Counted from the first letter of the stretch, positions 1-7,465 are shown. The stretch: DNA of 38,751 nucleotides from Paludibacterium yongneupense DSM 18731 (GCF_000422925.1 NZ_AUGZ01000037.1:1-38751), one strand, 5' to 3'. Numbers and translations are program-made. Notes: generated from the letters alone by a model not told the origin.

Positions 1-214
1 CCTTGGATAAACGCGACATGGTGAAATTCCGGCCCCCTGGATTGAGTATGAAATCCCTGAAAAGGGATCATCTCAACTACCCTGACACAGGGGGACTACA
101 GGCCAGTACTACGTCACATTCCGCCGGCTCGATCGGGACGAACTCCTCCGCCGGCACCTTCAGCTTCTTGGCAAGGTGTTGGGAACTCCACGCGCAGAGG
201 AGCCCAAGCAATGA
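1..214 (+). CDS. 3' end of an upstream transfer-region gene, apparent frameshift
   Basis: The last part reads as a convincing C-terminus (from about 92 to the TGA at 212-214) rich in Leu, Arg and Glu, ending in AEEPKQ. The stop overlaps the traG start in an ATGA arrangement, typical of translational coupling. That frame is blocked by a TGA at 83-85, while positions 3-91 read well in another frame. Adding one G to the G5 run at 90-94 would join the two into one protein. The gene is therefore either mutated or carries a base-calling error in the G run. In F-like systems the gene before traG is traH, but I cannot recognise this tail as TraH. Confidence 0.5.
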
Positions 215-3051
215 GCTTGTTTACCATTTATATCGCCAGCGGGGATATCGACACCTTTCAAGGCATCCTGAACGGTGTCGCCATGGTCTTCAATTCGGGC
301 ATGCTGTCCTCGAGTACCGGCCTCGGTTTGGGTGCAGCAGTCCTCACCGGGCTGCTTATTAGCCTTGGGCTGATTCTCACCACCGGGATGCTGAACATGA
401 GCACAGGGGGAGGAAACAACCTAGCGCTCCTCGGCATGCTGGTTGTCTGTTATGTCGTGCTGGCAGGGCCTCGCGTTACAGTCCAGATTCAGGATGTTTC
501 GACAGGACAAGTTGAAGTAGTGGACAACATACCGATCGGCGTAGCCTTACCCAGTTCGATTGTGAGCACGCTGGCTTACTCGGTCACCGAGAAGATGGAA
601 ACCGCGTTCTCGACCGTAAATGGCAACTACGTCACGATGAACGGCGAGGGTTTTCTAAACCCACTGCAAATCCTGATGGCAATGCGATCCCCACCATCCT
701 CAATGGCCCCTGACCTAAATGCATCGCTGCGGCAATTCATGCTCAATTGCTCGGCAGACTCTGCCAACTTCGATGCCACACAATTTATGCAGAGCGCTGA
801 CCCAGTAGGCTATATGTTGTCCCATTACACAGAGGGATTTACCACCTACTACAGTTCAACTGCGAACTCCAGCCAAGGGGCTGCACTGCTGTGCTCGACC
901 GCAAGCACAAATATTCAAAATGACATCGACAAGTTCTACAACAACTCGGGATCTTCGCAAACACTATCCGCATGGCTTACCCAAGCGATGCCTAAGGGCA
1001 ATATCAGCGCGGGGAAATACTCGGTCGCAGACTACGCAAACGCTTATAACGAAGTGATCGGCGCCTCTTGGGGTATCTCCACCAGTGCCCAGCAGTTCAT
1101 GATGACCACTGCGTTCGGGAATTCGCTTCTGCACTCATTTAACTGCACAGCCAACTCTGGGGACCCATCCGCTTATCAGGCCTGTATTCAGACGCAAACA
1201 CAGCAGTTCGAGCAATGGAAAATCGACTCGGCATCTAGCGCTAATTTTTTCACCCATCTCATGCCAACCGCAATGGCGACACTGCAAGCGCTGTTCTTTG
1301 CGTTCTCGCCACTGATGTTCGTATTCGCCATGATGACTGCTCAGCATGGCTTGAATATCCTTGTGAAGTACCTTCTTTTCGGTCTCTGGACTCAGTGCTG
1401 GCTGCCATTCGCGGCCGTGATCAATTTCTTCATCCAGATCCAATTTCAACATGACATGGCGGCATTCAATCTTGCTCACCCACAGGGGTTCAACCTGATG
1501 GTGTACCAGGACTTCTACAACCATCTGAGTGAGAAGGTGGCCCTGGCGTCCGACATGTTGGCAGCAACACCATTGCTATCGCTAGCGCTTTTGACCGGCA
1601 GTGTCATGAGCCTCAATAGCCTAGCCCAGCGATGGTCAGGAAAAGACTTTGGCGCAGAAAAGATTGCCGCACCGGATCTAATCAAGCCCACAGCAGGATA
1701 TGAAGCAGGAGCCTTTTCCCACGGCAGCGCGTTTCAAGCCCCGTCATCCGCAAACAGCCGCCAACTGAGTTGGAAAGCATCAGAGATGGGAAGCTCAGCC
1801 CTATCGGTCGCAAATCAGCAGGTGGCCAGCACGACAACGGCGCTCAGCCATCAACTCTCGAGCATCGTCGCCGGCGGAACACAGAAGGCCAACATTGCAG
1901 CGGCAAGCCAGCAGTTTTCCGATACGTTGCTTAATTCTGATAGTTCATCAAAGTCCGCAGCTAACTCGCTGATGACGACCTTAGGGCAAGGGCAAGATTG
2001 GAGTTCGTCGGAGAGAAGCAGCATTGAAGCGTTTTTGACCACCCAAGCATCTGCGGGGATCGGATCCTCCACCTTGGGGGCGTCGGTATCGGCAGGCACC
2101 GCAGCAAAAATTGGGCTTGATACGGCGACGGCCCAGAAGCTTAGTAAAGCCTTGCAAGGGTCTTCTGCATGGCAAGCTGGCTACCAGAATTTACAGAGTC
2201 ATGCCCGCGCTGCTTTGGCATCTAGCTCTCGAGGTTCCATGCTTCAGTCGTTTTATCAGCAAACGCAATCTCAATCGTTTTCCAAGCTGCGCACGGAGGC
2301 TGATATGGCGTCACAAACGTTGGCGCAAACGCAGACTCAGGTATCAACCATTGGAGCCGATGAGTCGATAGATCCAACCATGGTGGCCACCCAAATCGCG
2401 CATGGTAGCGGCGCCTATGCATTGGATCGCAAGTTCGAAAGCGTGGCGGCTCAGGATCCGAGCATCCGCGCATCGTACGCACGGATGCGCGACAAAATTT
2501 TGGCAGACCCATCCACTCACCGGCCAGGATCAACTTTTGATCCATCCACAGCAGATGCTCTGGCCAAGATCGAGGCATTGCAACAACACAGCGCAGAAGG
2601 AAATGCCTGGGTATTCAAAAACGTCGTTGCGCCTCAAATGCTGTCATCTCTGCCCCAGGTAGATACACATTCTGCAGCACAAATGCAGGAATTTGATCCG
2701 TTGCAACATGCACGGCAATCGGCGGCCTACGCTCTCGGGGTAGGCAGAGGCCCTAGGAATGTCTCGCTAGATTTTACGCCTGGTCACACCCCTACCCTTG
2801 ATCAAGGGAGTTTAGCTCAGCCACAAGGTGCACCGGCAAGCCCGGATGGACGTCTGAAAGAGATGAGAGCTTATGCCCAAGAACATGGGATTCAAGTCGA
2901 CGCAAATGGTCAACTTCACATGACTGATCAGCAAGCAGCTGACTGGGCTAAGCACTTTGGCAATGACGATGGCAAGGGGGAAGCGCACAAGCCATCATCC
3001 ACGGTCCCTGTTAGCAGATTCACGACTTACCAGCACATGCCGAAAAACTAA
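211..3051 (+). CDS. traG: TraG-family conjugal transfer mating-pair stabilisation protein
   Basis: The 946-residue protein matches the length of F-type TraG (about 940). The N-terminus carries the family's opening segment (FTIYIASGDIDTFQGILNG), with hydrophobic segments near residues 40-60 and 70-85. A further hydrophobic block lies around residues 350-420, followed by another near 450-475. The remaining C-terminal half is hydrophilic, rich in Ser, Ala and Gln, and probably helical. In F-like systems the N-terminal membrane region helps assemble or stabilise mating pairs at the inner membrane, and the C-terminal region is periplasmic and linked to entry exclusion. The start overlaps the upstream stop (ATGA). 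No frameshift is visible. It is the last rightward transfer gene before the cargo and integrase block. Confidence 0.88.
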   Translation: MSLFTIYIASGDIDTFQGILNGVAMVFNSGMLSSSTGLGLGAAVLTGLLISLGLILTTGMLNMSTGGGNNLALLGMLVVCYVVLAGPRVTVQIQDVSTGQVEVVDNIPIGVALPSSIVSTLAYSVTEKMETAFSTVNGNYVTMNGEGFLNPLQILMAMRSPPSSMAPDLNASLRQFMLNCSADSANFDATQFMQSADPVGYMLSHYTEGFTTYYSSTANSSQGAALLCSTASTNIQNDIDKFYNNSGSSQTLSAWLTQAMPKGNISAGKYSVADYANAYNEVIGASWGISTSAQQFMMTTAFGNSLLHSFNCTANSGDPSAYQACIQTQTQQFEQWKIDSASSANFFTHLMPTAMATLQALFFAFSPLMFVFAMMTAQHGLNILVKYLLFGLWTQCWLPFAAVINFFIQIQFQHDMAAFNLAHPQGFNLMVYQDFYNHLSEKVALASDMLAATPLLSLALLTGSVMSLNSLAQRWSGKDFGAEKIAAPDLIKPTAGYEAGAFSHGSAFQAPSSANSRQLSWKASEMGSSALSVANQQVASTTTALSHQLSSIVAGGTQKANIAAASQQFSDTLLNSDSSSKSAANSLMTTLGQGQDWSSSERSSIEAFLTTQASAGIGSSTLGASVSAGTAAKIGLDTATAQKLSKALQGSSAWQAGYQNLQSHARAALASSSRGSMLQSFYQQTQSQSFSKLRTEADMASQTLAQTQTQVSTIGADESIDPTMVATQIAHGSGAYALDRKFESVAAQDPSIRASYARMRDKILADPSTHRPGSTFDPSTADALAKIEALQQHSAEGNAWVFKNVVAPQMLSSLPQVDTHSAAQMQEFDPLQHARQSAAYALGVGRGPRNVSLDFTPGHTPTLDQGSLAQPQGAPASPDGRLKEMRAYAQEHGIQVDANGQLHMTDQQAADWAKHFGNDDGKGEAHKPSSTVPVSRFTTYQHMPKN

Positions 3052-3239
3052 AACAAGGAGTGATTTCTCAGATAATCGAGCCTGTCATCGACTTCTTTCA
3101 GTTCTTCTGACGTCATCCATCTCCAGCCGGGATTGTCCGTCTCGACCGTCTCGGCTGGGGTTACCTCCTTAGCTGGCACCGAAGGTGCACCAGGATCGAA
3201 CCCCATAAAGAAGCAAGCGATTTTTTCAAAGATTTTCAT
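3048..3239 (-). CDS. Small hypothetical protein (63 aa)
   Basis: A 63-residue reading frame facing traG, with stop codons overlapping by 4 nt. It starts MKIFEKIACFFMGFDPG and continues with a Pro/Glu/Thr stretch and a charged end (SEELKEVDDRLDYLRNH). The start is not preceded by a strong ribosome site. It is the last of a leftward series of small genes and fills the space after traG tightly, which supports it being real. I recognise no family. Confidence 0.45.
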   Translation of the reverse strand: MKIFEKIACFFMGFDPGAPSVPAKEVTPAETVETDNPGWRWMTSEELKEVDDRLDYLRNHSLF

Positions 3240-3271
3240 GGAATTTATCCATTTTTATAGCCTAAGTTCGC

Positions 3272-3484
3272 TCAACCCTCAGCAGATGCATCGACCATTT
3301 CGCTTAGAATGAGCCGTGCCAAACTATCTGGTGGCGTTCCCCCAGCCTGAGTCATCTTGGTGCCATTGGCGCACGAGACAGTAATCATCCCGCTCTCGAT
3401 TTTGTAACGACCATCCAGACGATATTCTCCCCTTACGTAAGTTATTGGCATCCAAATTTCTGGCTGTCCGTTTCTTTTCTTCAT
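3272..3484 (-). CDS. Small hypothetical protein (70 aa)
   Basis: The frame has an AGGT-type ribosome site about 8 nt upstream of the ATG. The protein is soluble and mixed in composition, opening MKKRNGQPEIWMPITYVRGE, and has a predicted beta-rich middle. It lies 32 nt upstream of the 63-residue gene in the same direction, so both may share a transcript running from the integrase side. No family is recognised. The clean ribosome site and tight packing make a real gene likely. Confidence 0.5.
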   Translation of the reverse strand: MKKRNGQPEIWMPITYVRGEYRLDGRYKIESGMITVSCANGTKMTQAGGTPPDSLARLILSEMVDASAEG

Positions 3485-3500
3485 GACAGTTACCTATACC

Positions 3501-3662
3501 TTAGCCTTTAGCCGACTCAGCGTTGGCAAGCTGTTTCCGTAACGCATCAACAAGCACGCAAGCCATTTTGTAGTGATGGTCAGACTTCCCACGCCAAGCA
3601 TCCCTTTCGGACTCCGCCCTGGCAAGTTTATCCCTCAACTGTTGAATGTTGTCGTCAGCCAT
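3501..3662 (-). CDS. Small coiled-coil-like protein (53 aa)
   Basis: This short frame starts MADDNIQQLRDKLARAESER and ends with RKQLANAESAKG. It is almost entirely charged and helical, with a heptad-like pattern at both ends and a central Trp/His/Tyr patch. It sits 31 nt after the stop of the ribbon-helix-helix-like gene and 16 nt before the next small gene, all in one direction, so it fills an otherwise unexplained gap in a tight series. The ribosome site is weak (a GGGAT some distance upstream). Function is unknown. Confidence 0.5.
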   Translation of the reverse strand: MADDNIQQLRDKLARAESERDAWRGKSDHHYKMACVLVDALRKQLANAESAKG

Positions 3663-3692
3663 AATTTTATTGATCCCGCAGCCTGAGCTCCG

Positions 3693-3929
3693 TTAGAAAA
3701 TAGTTACATTTCCATCTTCGTCTTGACGGAATAGTCCGTGCCCGGTGGTCTTCAGCAACTGGTTGTGTTCGGCGGTGATCGCCTGATACTCGGGGCTATG
3801 AACAATCAAATGCCGTGCAAATCCTACAGGCGTAGCACCTGCGCGTTGCGCCAGAATCTGAAGCAACGCCTCTTGCGCTGGCGTCAGATTTACATTCACA
3901 CGCTTGGTAAGTGCTTTTTCTTTACTCAT
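3693..3929 (-). CDS. Small ribbon-helix-helix-like protein (78 aa)
   Basis: I chose the start at MSKEKALTKRVNVNLTPAQ because GAGGGA lies about 6 nt upstream. A longer frame begins at 3995 but has no ribosome site. The N-terminus (basic residues, a short strand KRVNVNL, then helix TPAQEALLQILAQRAG and helix TPVGFARHLIV) fits the outline of a ribbon-helix-helix DNA-binding fold or a mobilisation-type accessory protein. The C-terminal tail is acidic. It lies between the secreted-protein gene and the 53-residue gene on the same strand. A role as element regulator is possible but is inference. Confidence 0.55.
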   Translation of the reverse strand: MSKEKALTKRVNVNLTPAQEALLQILAQRAGATPVGFARHLIVHSPEYQAITAEHNQLLKTTGHGLFRQDEDGNVTIF

Positions 3930-4070
3930 ATCTAGTCCCTCATGGCCATCTAAATTAGGATCATTATGGATCAATTTGATCCAAAATTCAATCATCGATG
4001 GCCTCTACAACAAATGGAAATAGAGGGAAGAAGACGATAGCTCAGTCCCGGGGCTGGTCCGTTGGCTGCT

Positions 4071-4538
4071 TTAATAAGAGTCCATTTTCAGCTTGATGCC
4101 GAACATGTTCATCTGCAAGTTGCCTGACGGTGGGCGATGCTCATCAATGCCTGGGATACTGATATCTTTCACTGAGAACTCACATGCAGTACCAGGGGGG
4201 ACCATGATGGTCTGGGCCTGCTCGTTCACAACGCAGCCTGCACTTCCCCACAGTCCATACTTGTTATCAAATCCTGAAGATGAAGGTAGAGCTTGATACT
4301 CATTGCCTCCAATACTGACTTTCCCGCCGGACGCTATGTTGTAGTTGATTGGCTTGTGAGTGCCGTTTTTCATCTTAACGTGCAGGATCCAATGATTCGC
4401 CATCGATGTTTCAAGCGACGCAAGTTTGATCGTTGACGCCCCCGTCATAGAATAGCCGGGGTACTGCTGAGCATTGGCCAACGTCGACATGACCAGAAGC
4501 AGGGCCAGCCCAGTCAGACTTGCATATCCCCTTCTCAT
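4071..4538 (-). CDS. Secreted hypothetical protein (155 aa)
   Basis: The start at MRRGYASLTGLALLL follows GGAG by 6 nt and is preferred over an ATG four codons earlier. Residues 1-23 form a clear signal peptide (basic start, hydrophobic core, then a TLANAQ cleavage site). The mature part is beta-rich, with phrases such as WILHVKMKNGTHKPINYN and two cysteines about 25 residues apart (GCVV and ACEF), suggesting a disulfide in a periplasmic or outer domain. The gene begins 18 nt after the integrase stop on the same strand, so it may be co-transcribed with it. I recognise no family. It is probably cargo of the element. Confidence 0.6.
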   Translation of the reverse strand: MRRGYASLTGLALLLVMSTLANAQQYPGYSMTGASTIKLASLETSMANHWILHVKMKNGTHKPINYNIASGGKVSIGGNEYQALPSSSGFDNKYGLWGSAGCVVNEQAQTIMVPPGTACEFSVKDISIPGIDEHRPPSGNLQMNMFGIKLKMDSY

Positions 4539-4556
4539 TGCGATCTCCATATTTGT

Positions 4557-5639
4557 TTAGCCCAGCTTTTTCGCCAGGTCTTCCGCCTTGGGATGATAGT
4601 ATCGCATCAGCATGCGAGGGTCTTTATGACCTGTGATCTTCGCAAGCTCGTGCAAGGGAAAAATTGCAGCCAGCCGACTGGTAGCTTCGTGGCGTAAATC
4701 ATGAAAGTGCAGGTCGACCAAGAAAGCTTCTTGAGGCTCCTGCCCAGCCCCCACGCACTCAGAAACGTAGGCTTGGCGAGCACGCTCAACAGCCCGAATA
4801 AACGCGCGCGTAACTGCATCAGGCCGGATACCAAACACTTTGCCACTGATGCTCCTGGGCAGCGCCTCTAATGCCTGTATGGCAACCGAAGAAAGGGGAA
4901 CATCACGATCGTCCCCATTCTTTGTATCGCCAAGGTGCATGACACGCCGCCGTAAATCCAGATCTTTCCACGTCAGTTTGGCTAGCTCTCCGCGACGGGC
5001 AGCTGTTTCCACCGCCAGGACAACCATGGTCGGTAGGATCCTGGAACCTGTTGCAGCCATTACGCGCTGTAACTCATCATCAGTCGCCCCGCGGCCACGA
5101 TCCCCCTCCTCGCCGGCTAGCGGTTCGCTACCAACACTTTCTATTCGCCTGGTTCTTGCATTTTTGACGGCCGGCTTCCGGACTAGCTCAACAGGGTTAG
5201 CGATACTTTCCATTCCCCAGTCTTTTCGCGCTACTGTAAACACATGGGAAAGCACGGCCAGGCGGCGTACCACCGTCGCAGGAGCATGTGTTTTCAGCCA
5301 TTCGTCACGCAGCTTGGCGAGGTCGGCAGATCGGATACTGGCCATCGAGCTTTTGGCGAGCTTGGTGCTTTTCAAAATCCCGATCACGTAACGCTCAGGA
5401 TCCGCTCCTTTCTTTAGGCTCGAAACCTCCTGCTGGTAACGGTCTAAAGCCTCCTCGAGGGTCGTACTTTCAGCAATTGATCGATTAACGAATACGCCCC
5501 GCTCGATCTCACTCTCAACGATTCGCGCCCACTTCTCGGCATCAGCCTTGGTGCTGAAGGTACGGCTCTGTTCTGGATAGCCCTTCTTGCGGACGCGTGC
5601 CCGCCACTGCATTTCCCCACGCTTTACGATCTGCGCCAT
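4557..5639 (-). CDS. int: Tyrosine-type site-specific integrase
   Basis: A 360-residue phage/ICE-type integrase. An N-terminal arm-binding region (MAQIVKRGEMQWRARVRKKG) is followed by a core-binding helical domain and a C-terminal catalytic domain. Visible catalytic residues are Arg in RRGELAKLTW, Lys in GDTKNGDDRDVP, HDLRHE (H-x-x-R), the second His in ITGHKD and the Tyr nucleophile in RYYHPK. The start at 5639 has GGAAG 7 nt upstream and gives the usual N-terminus; an upstream ATG at 5672 lacks a ribosome site. The gene reads into the element and lies about 80 bp from the tRNA-type attachment site. It should catalyse integration into, and with a directionality factor excision from, a tRNA-Ala gene. 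Confidence 0.93.
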   Translation of the reverse strand: MAQIVKRGEMQWRARVRKKGYPEQSRTFSTKADAEKWARIVESEIERGVFVNRSIAESTTLEEALDRYQQEVSSLKKGADPERYVIGILKSTKLAKSSMASIRSADLAKLRDEWLKTHAPATVVRRLAVLSHVFTVARKDWGMESIANPVELVRKPAVKNARTRRIESVGSEPLAGEEGDRGRGATDDELQRVMAATGSRILPTMVVLAVETAARRGELAKLTWKDLDLRRRVMHLGDTKNGDDRDVPLSSVAIQALEALPRSISGKVFGIRPDAVTRAFIRAVERARQAYVSECVGAGQEPQEAFLVDLHFHDLRHEATSRLAAIFPLHELAKITGHKDPRMLMRYYHPKAEDLAKKLG

Positions 5640-5652
5640 GGTTTGTCTTCCG

Positions 5653-5675
5653 TTGGCCCATAATTGGCCCAATAA
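5653..5675. repeat. 11-bp-phased direct repeat between int and att site
   Basis: TTGGCCCA occurs at 5653-5660 and again at 5664-5671, each followed by TAA or ATAA. The period is 11 bp, about one helical turn. The pair lies directly upstream of the chosen int start and about 50 bp from the attachment core. Such phased repeats are typical of arm-type integrase sites or excisionase binding sites; that role is inferred. Confidence 0.45.
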
Positions 5676-5720
5676 TTCTACAAACCGCTCACAAGCACTG
5701 TCAAATATAGATCGTATTTA

Positions 5721-5768
5721 GCATTCGCAATGCAGAGGTCGGGAGTTCGATCCTCCTTCGGTCCACCA
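5721..5768 (+). repeat. Attachment site: 3' fragment of a tRNA-Ala(CGC) gene
   Basis: The 48 nt contain an anticodon loop TTCGCAA, the 3' anticodon stem TGCAG, a variable loop, a T arm (GGGAG, TTCGATC, CTCCT), an acceptor arm TCGGTCC and an encoded ACCA end. The anticodon would be CGC (alanine). T at position 70 of the acceptor fits the G3:U70 pair of tRNA-Ala. The 5' half is missing: sequence left of about 5721 does not form a D arm or a complete anticodon stem. This is therefore a duplicated tRNA tail left by element integration, not a working tRNA. Confidence 0.82.
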
Positions 5769-6094
5769 TCATTCCCCCTAGTAAATCAGCCAGTGTGTGA
5801 TCGGAACCATAAAGCTGCCGTTCGGCAAGGTTATGCTTCCGATTACACTATTTTTCTGGGTCTGTCCCTAAAAAGTACGCCTCATCAGGAGGGTAAAGCG
5901 ACCTAGATGGATAACTCCGAAAGCTGCCGGATGGCAAATACGTGCTCGCTGGCCTTTCCGGTCATTCAACCTGCTGTGAATTCAGTCAGAAATACGAAGA
6001 TAAGCGCCCCTTCAGGTGCCCATCATTTTTTACCATATCGACCCAATCCTATTTGTCGGAACAGACGAATGCTGACGCCGTTGCGAGGATTAAG
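5769..6094. other. Intergenic region between the att site and the Fic gene
   Basis: These 326 bp hold no reading frame that I trust. A frame from 5907 on the plus strand runs into the antisense of the Fic gene and has no ribosome site. I see no clear promoter, repeat or terminator. Base composition is mixed, so the stretch may be remnant DNA of earlier insertions. Confidence 0.4.
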
Positions 6095-6691
6095 CTACTT
6101 GCGCGCGAAGGCAAGAAGTGGCGCAATGTCGCCTTGGTCAGCTGTTCGTAGGGCGGCCAGGTATTCAGCCCGCAGCGCGCTCTGGCTCACGAGGGAGGCA
6201 TATCCCCCACTACCCCATGAAAACGGATCCTGCCCCATCTTCTGGAGCAGTAGGTCGGTTATCAAGCGGCAGCACCTCCCATTGCCGTTCGGAAACGGGT
6301 GGATGAGCACCAACTGGTGGTGAAACCGTGCGACCAGTTCATCCGGGGACATGACTTGGTGTTCGACCTGATACCTGGTGTTCTCCAGTAAGTTCCGGAC
6401 GCGCATAGAAACCTGGCGCCAATCGCAGCCGATATTCTTGTCGCTCTTGCGGTACGTGCCGGCCCATGTCCATGTATCGCCGAACATCCGCTTGTGCAGT
6501 TCGCGCAGGAACACATCATCCAGGATGTCCTGCTTGAGCTGGCGTTGAGCCCACCGGGTACCCTTAATGATGTTGTACTGTTCCCACTCATTGAGCTCGG
6601 CCTGCGTCGAGACGTGCTTGGGCTTCAGGCCCTCTTTTTCATCCGGTTCGAGCGGGGTCTGCCCAAGCTGGTACGTGAACTCCATCACCAC
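6095..6691 (-). CDS. Fic-family protein, mobile mystery protein B
   Basis: The 198-residue protein carries the Fic signature HPFPNGNGRCCR around residues 130-142. This contains the catalytic His and the anion-binding loop of AMP-transferring Fic enzymes. The preceding FLRELHKRMFGDTWTWAGTYRKSD segment is typical of the Fic core. The family known as mobile mystery protein B is always encoded after mobile mystery protein A, as here, and is often found on mobile DNA. Starts overlap by 7 nt, indicating translational coupling. It probably modifies a host protein by nucleotide transfer, with its partner limiting activity or expression. I see no clear inhibitory (S/T)xxxE(G/N) motif. Target unknown. 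Confidence 0.87.
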   Translation of the reverse strand: MVMEFTYQLGQTPLEPDEKEGLKPKHVSTQAELNEWEQYNIIKGTRWAQRQLKQDILDDVFLRELHKRMFGDTWTWAGTYRKSDKNIGCDWRQVSMRVRNLLENTRYQVEHQVMSPDELVARFHHQLVLIHPFPNGNGRCCRLITDLLLQKMGQDPFSWGSGGYASLVSQSALRAEYLAALRTADQGDIAPLLAFARK

Positions 6692-7143
6692 AAATCGCGC
6701 CAGTTGCCGTCTAGCAGCTCTTTCGCGATGAGCTCTAATTGAGCCTGCTGCGCCTTGCTGTCAACGGACTGGTTCTCGAGTGACATGGTATGCGCCACGG
6801 GGCGCATATGCTTCCGAGCCACGGACATGGCCTGGTCATTCAGTTTGGCCTCCAGGGGTTTCTTCGGCACGAGAATATAGTGCAGCTCGCAATCGAGCGC
6901 TGCAGCAACCTTGCGCAAAGAGGCAAGCGAGATGCTGTCGTCGGCCTCGCTCTTCTCCAGCTTGTGCACCGTGGTGTTCCTCACGTGCAGGCGCTGCGCG
7001 AGCGAAACGGCAGTCATGCCAAGAGCTTCCCGGATGGTCTGTATCCAGCCGCAGGAGGGCCGCGGCGGGAAGGTCTTCTTGAGCCATGGCTTCAGCTGCT
7101 TGTCGGCCTGGCGCAACTGCAGCCAGCGGTAGGACTTGTCCAT
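6685..7143 (-). CDS. Xre-type HTH protein, mobile mystery protein A
   Basis: A 152-residue protein with a helix-turn-helix of the Xre/Cro type at about residues 32-75 (IREALGMTAVSLAQRLHV, then TVHKLEKSE and LASLRKVAAAL). The rest is helical. The pairing with a downstream Fic gene and the length identify mobile mystery protein A. The ATG follows GGGAG by 6 nt. Its promoter (7178-7206) is overlaid by an array of palindromes at 7149-7328, which strongly suggests that this protein, alone or with the Fic partner, represses its own operon. It is probably the antitoxin-like or regulatory half of the pair. Confidence 0.85.
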   Translation of the reverse strand: MDKSYRWLQLRQADKQLKPWLKKTFPPRPSCGWIQTIREALGMTAVSLAQRLHVRNTTVHKLEKSEADDSISLASLRKVAAALDCELHYILVPKKPLEAKLNDQAMSVARKHMRPVAHTMSLENQSVDSKAQQAQLELIAKELLDGNWRDLW

Positions 7144-7148
7144 GAGGA

Positions 7149-7328
7149 TCTCCCTGTAGCGCGAAATCGAAAGCTATATATTAGCCATACAGGGATAAAA
7201 ATACAACACAAAATATCCCTATAGGGATACTAATAACAGTATGAAATATCCGCAATGGGATATTTATAGCTACTTACAATCGCCCTACAGGGATAAGTTA
7301 TATGTGGAAGAATAACCCGGAAGGGAGA
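7149..7328. promoter_or_regulatory. Array of six 16-bp operator-like palindromes, 32-33 bp period
   Basis: The central copy at 7214-7229, TATCCCTATAGGGATA, is a perfect palindrome. Related 16-mers lie at 7149, 7182, 7247 (TATCCGCAATGGGATA), 7280 and 7313. Start-to-start distances are 33, 32, 33, 33 and 33 bp. I count 11 of 16 matches for the two outer sites, 13 for 7182 and 7280, and 12 for 7247. The first site covers the ribosome site of the HTH gene, the second fills the gap between its -35 and -10 boxes, and the rest extend upstream. The regular spacing (about three helical turns) places all sites on one DNA face, as needed for cooperative binding of the HTH protein. Confidence 0.75.
7178..7206 (-). 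promoter_or_regulatory. Sigma-70-type promoter of the mobile mystery A/B pair
   Basis: On the minus strand, TTGTAT (7201-7206) and TAATAT (7178-7183) are separated by exactly 17 bp. Transcription would start near 7171, about 28 nt before the ATG at 7143. A 16-bp operator copy (7182-7197) occupies the spacer, so repressor and RNA polymerase should exclude each other. Confidence 0.65.
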
Positions 7329-7465
7329 ACAACAGACGCGGTAAAGTCTCGACTACTGCCAACGTCTGGATTGGCCGAGGGCCTCACGTCGGGCAAACAC
7401 TGAATTGGTCTCACTCGCGTGAGCCTGTCAGCATTTCCGTGTTTAGAGCGAATTGAATTTCACAC

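Larger units (their letters stand above)
1..5768. mobile_element. Right end of an integrative conjugative element
   Basis: This stretch holds a TraG-type conjugation protein, small accessory genes, a tyrosine integrase reading inward, and a tRNA 3' fragment just outside the integrase. That is the usual layout of one end of an integrative element inserted at the 3' end of a tRNA gene. Codon and base use here is visibly less GC-rich than in the genes right of 11,600. The left end and most transfer genes lie outside the window. The intact tRNA-Ala copy is expected beyond the far left end of the element. The element type (F-like mating system) is inferred from the TraG protein only. Confidence 0.8.

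Noticed and set aside
90-94. Programmed ribosomal frameshifting in the gene before traG
   Set aside because: A plain G5 run without a slippery heptamer or evident stimulatory structure fits an indel or base-calling error better.
5721-5768. Functional tRNA-Ala gene
   Set aside because: The 5' acceptor strand, D arm and proper 5' anticodon stem are missing to the left.
5907-6323. A 138-codon plus-strand frame beside the Fic gene
   Set aside because: Its second half is antisense to the Fic motif region, and it has no ribosome site or recognisable content.
7149-7328. CRISPR-like array because of regular spacing
   Set aside because: The 16-bp units are degenerate palindromes with short 16-17 bp gaps, placed on a promoter, with no cas genes. 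Operators explain them better.
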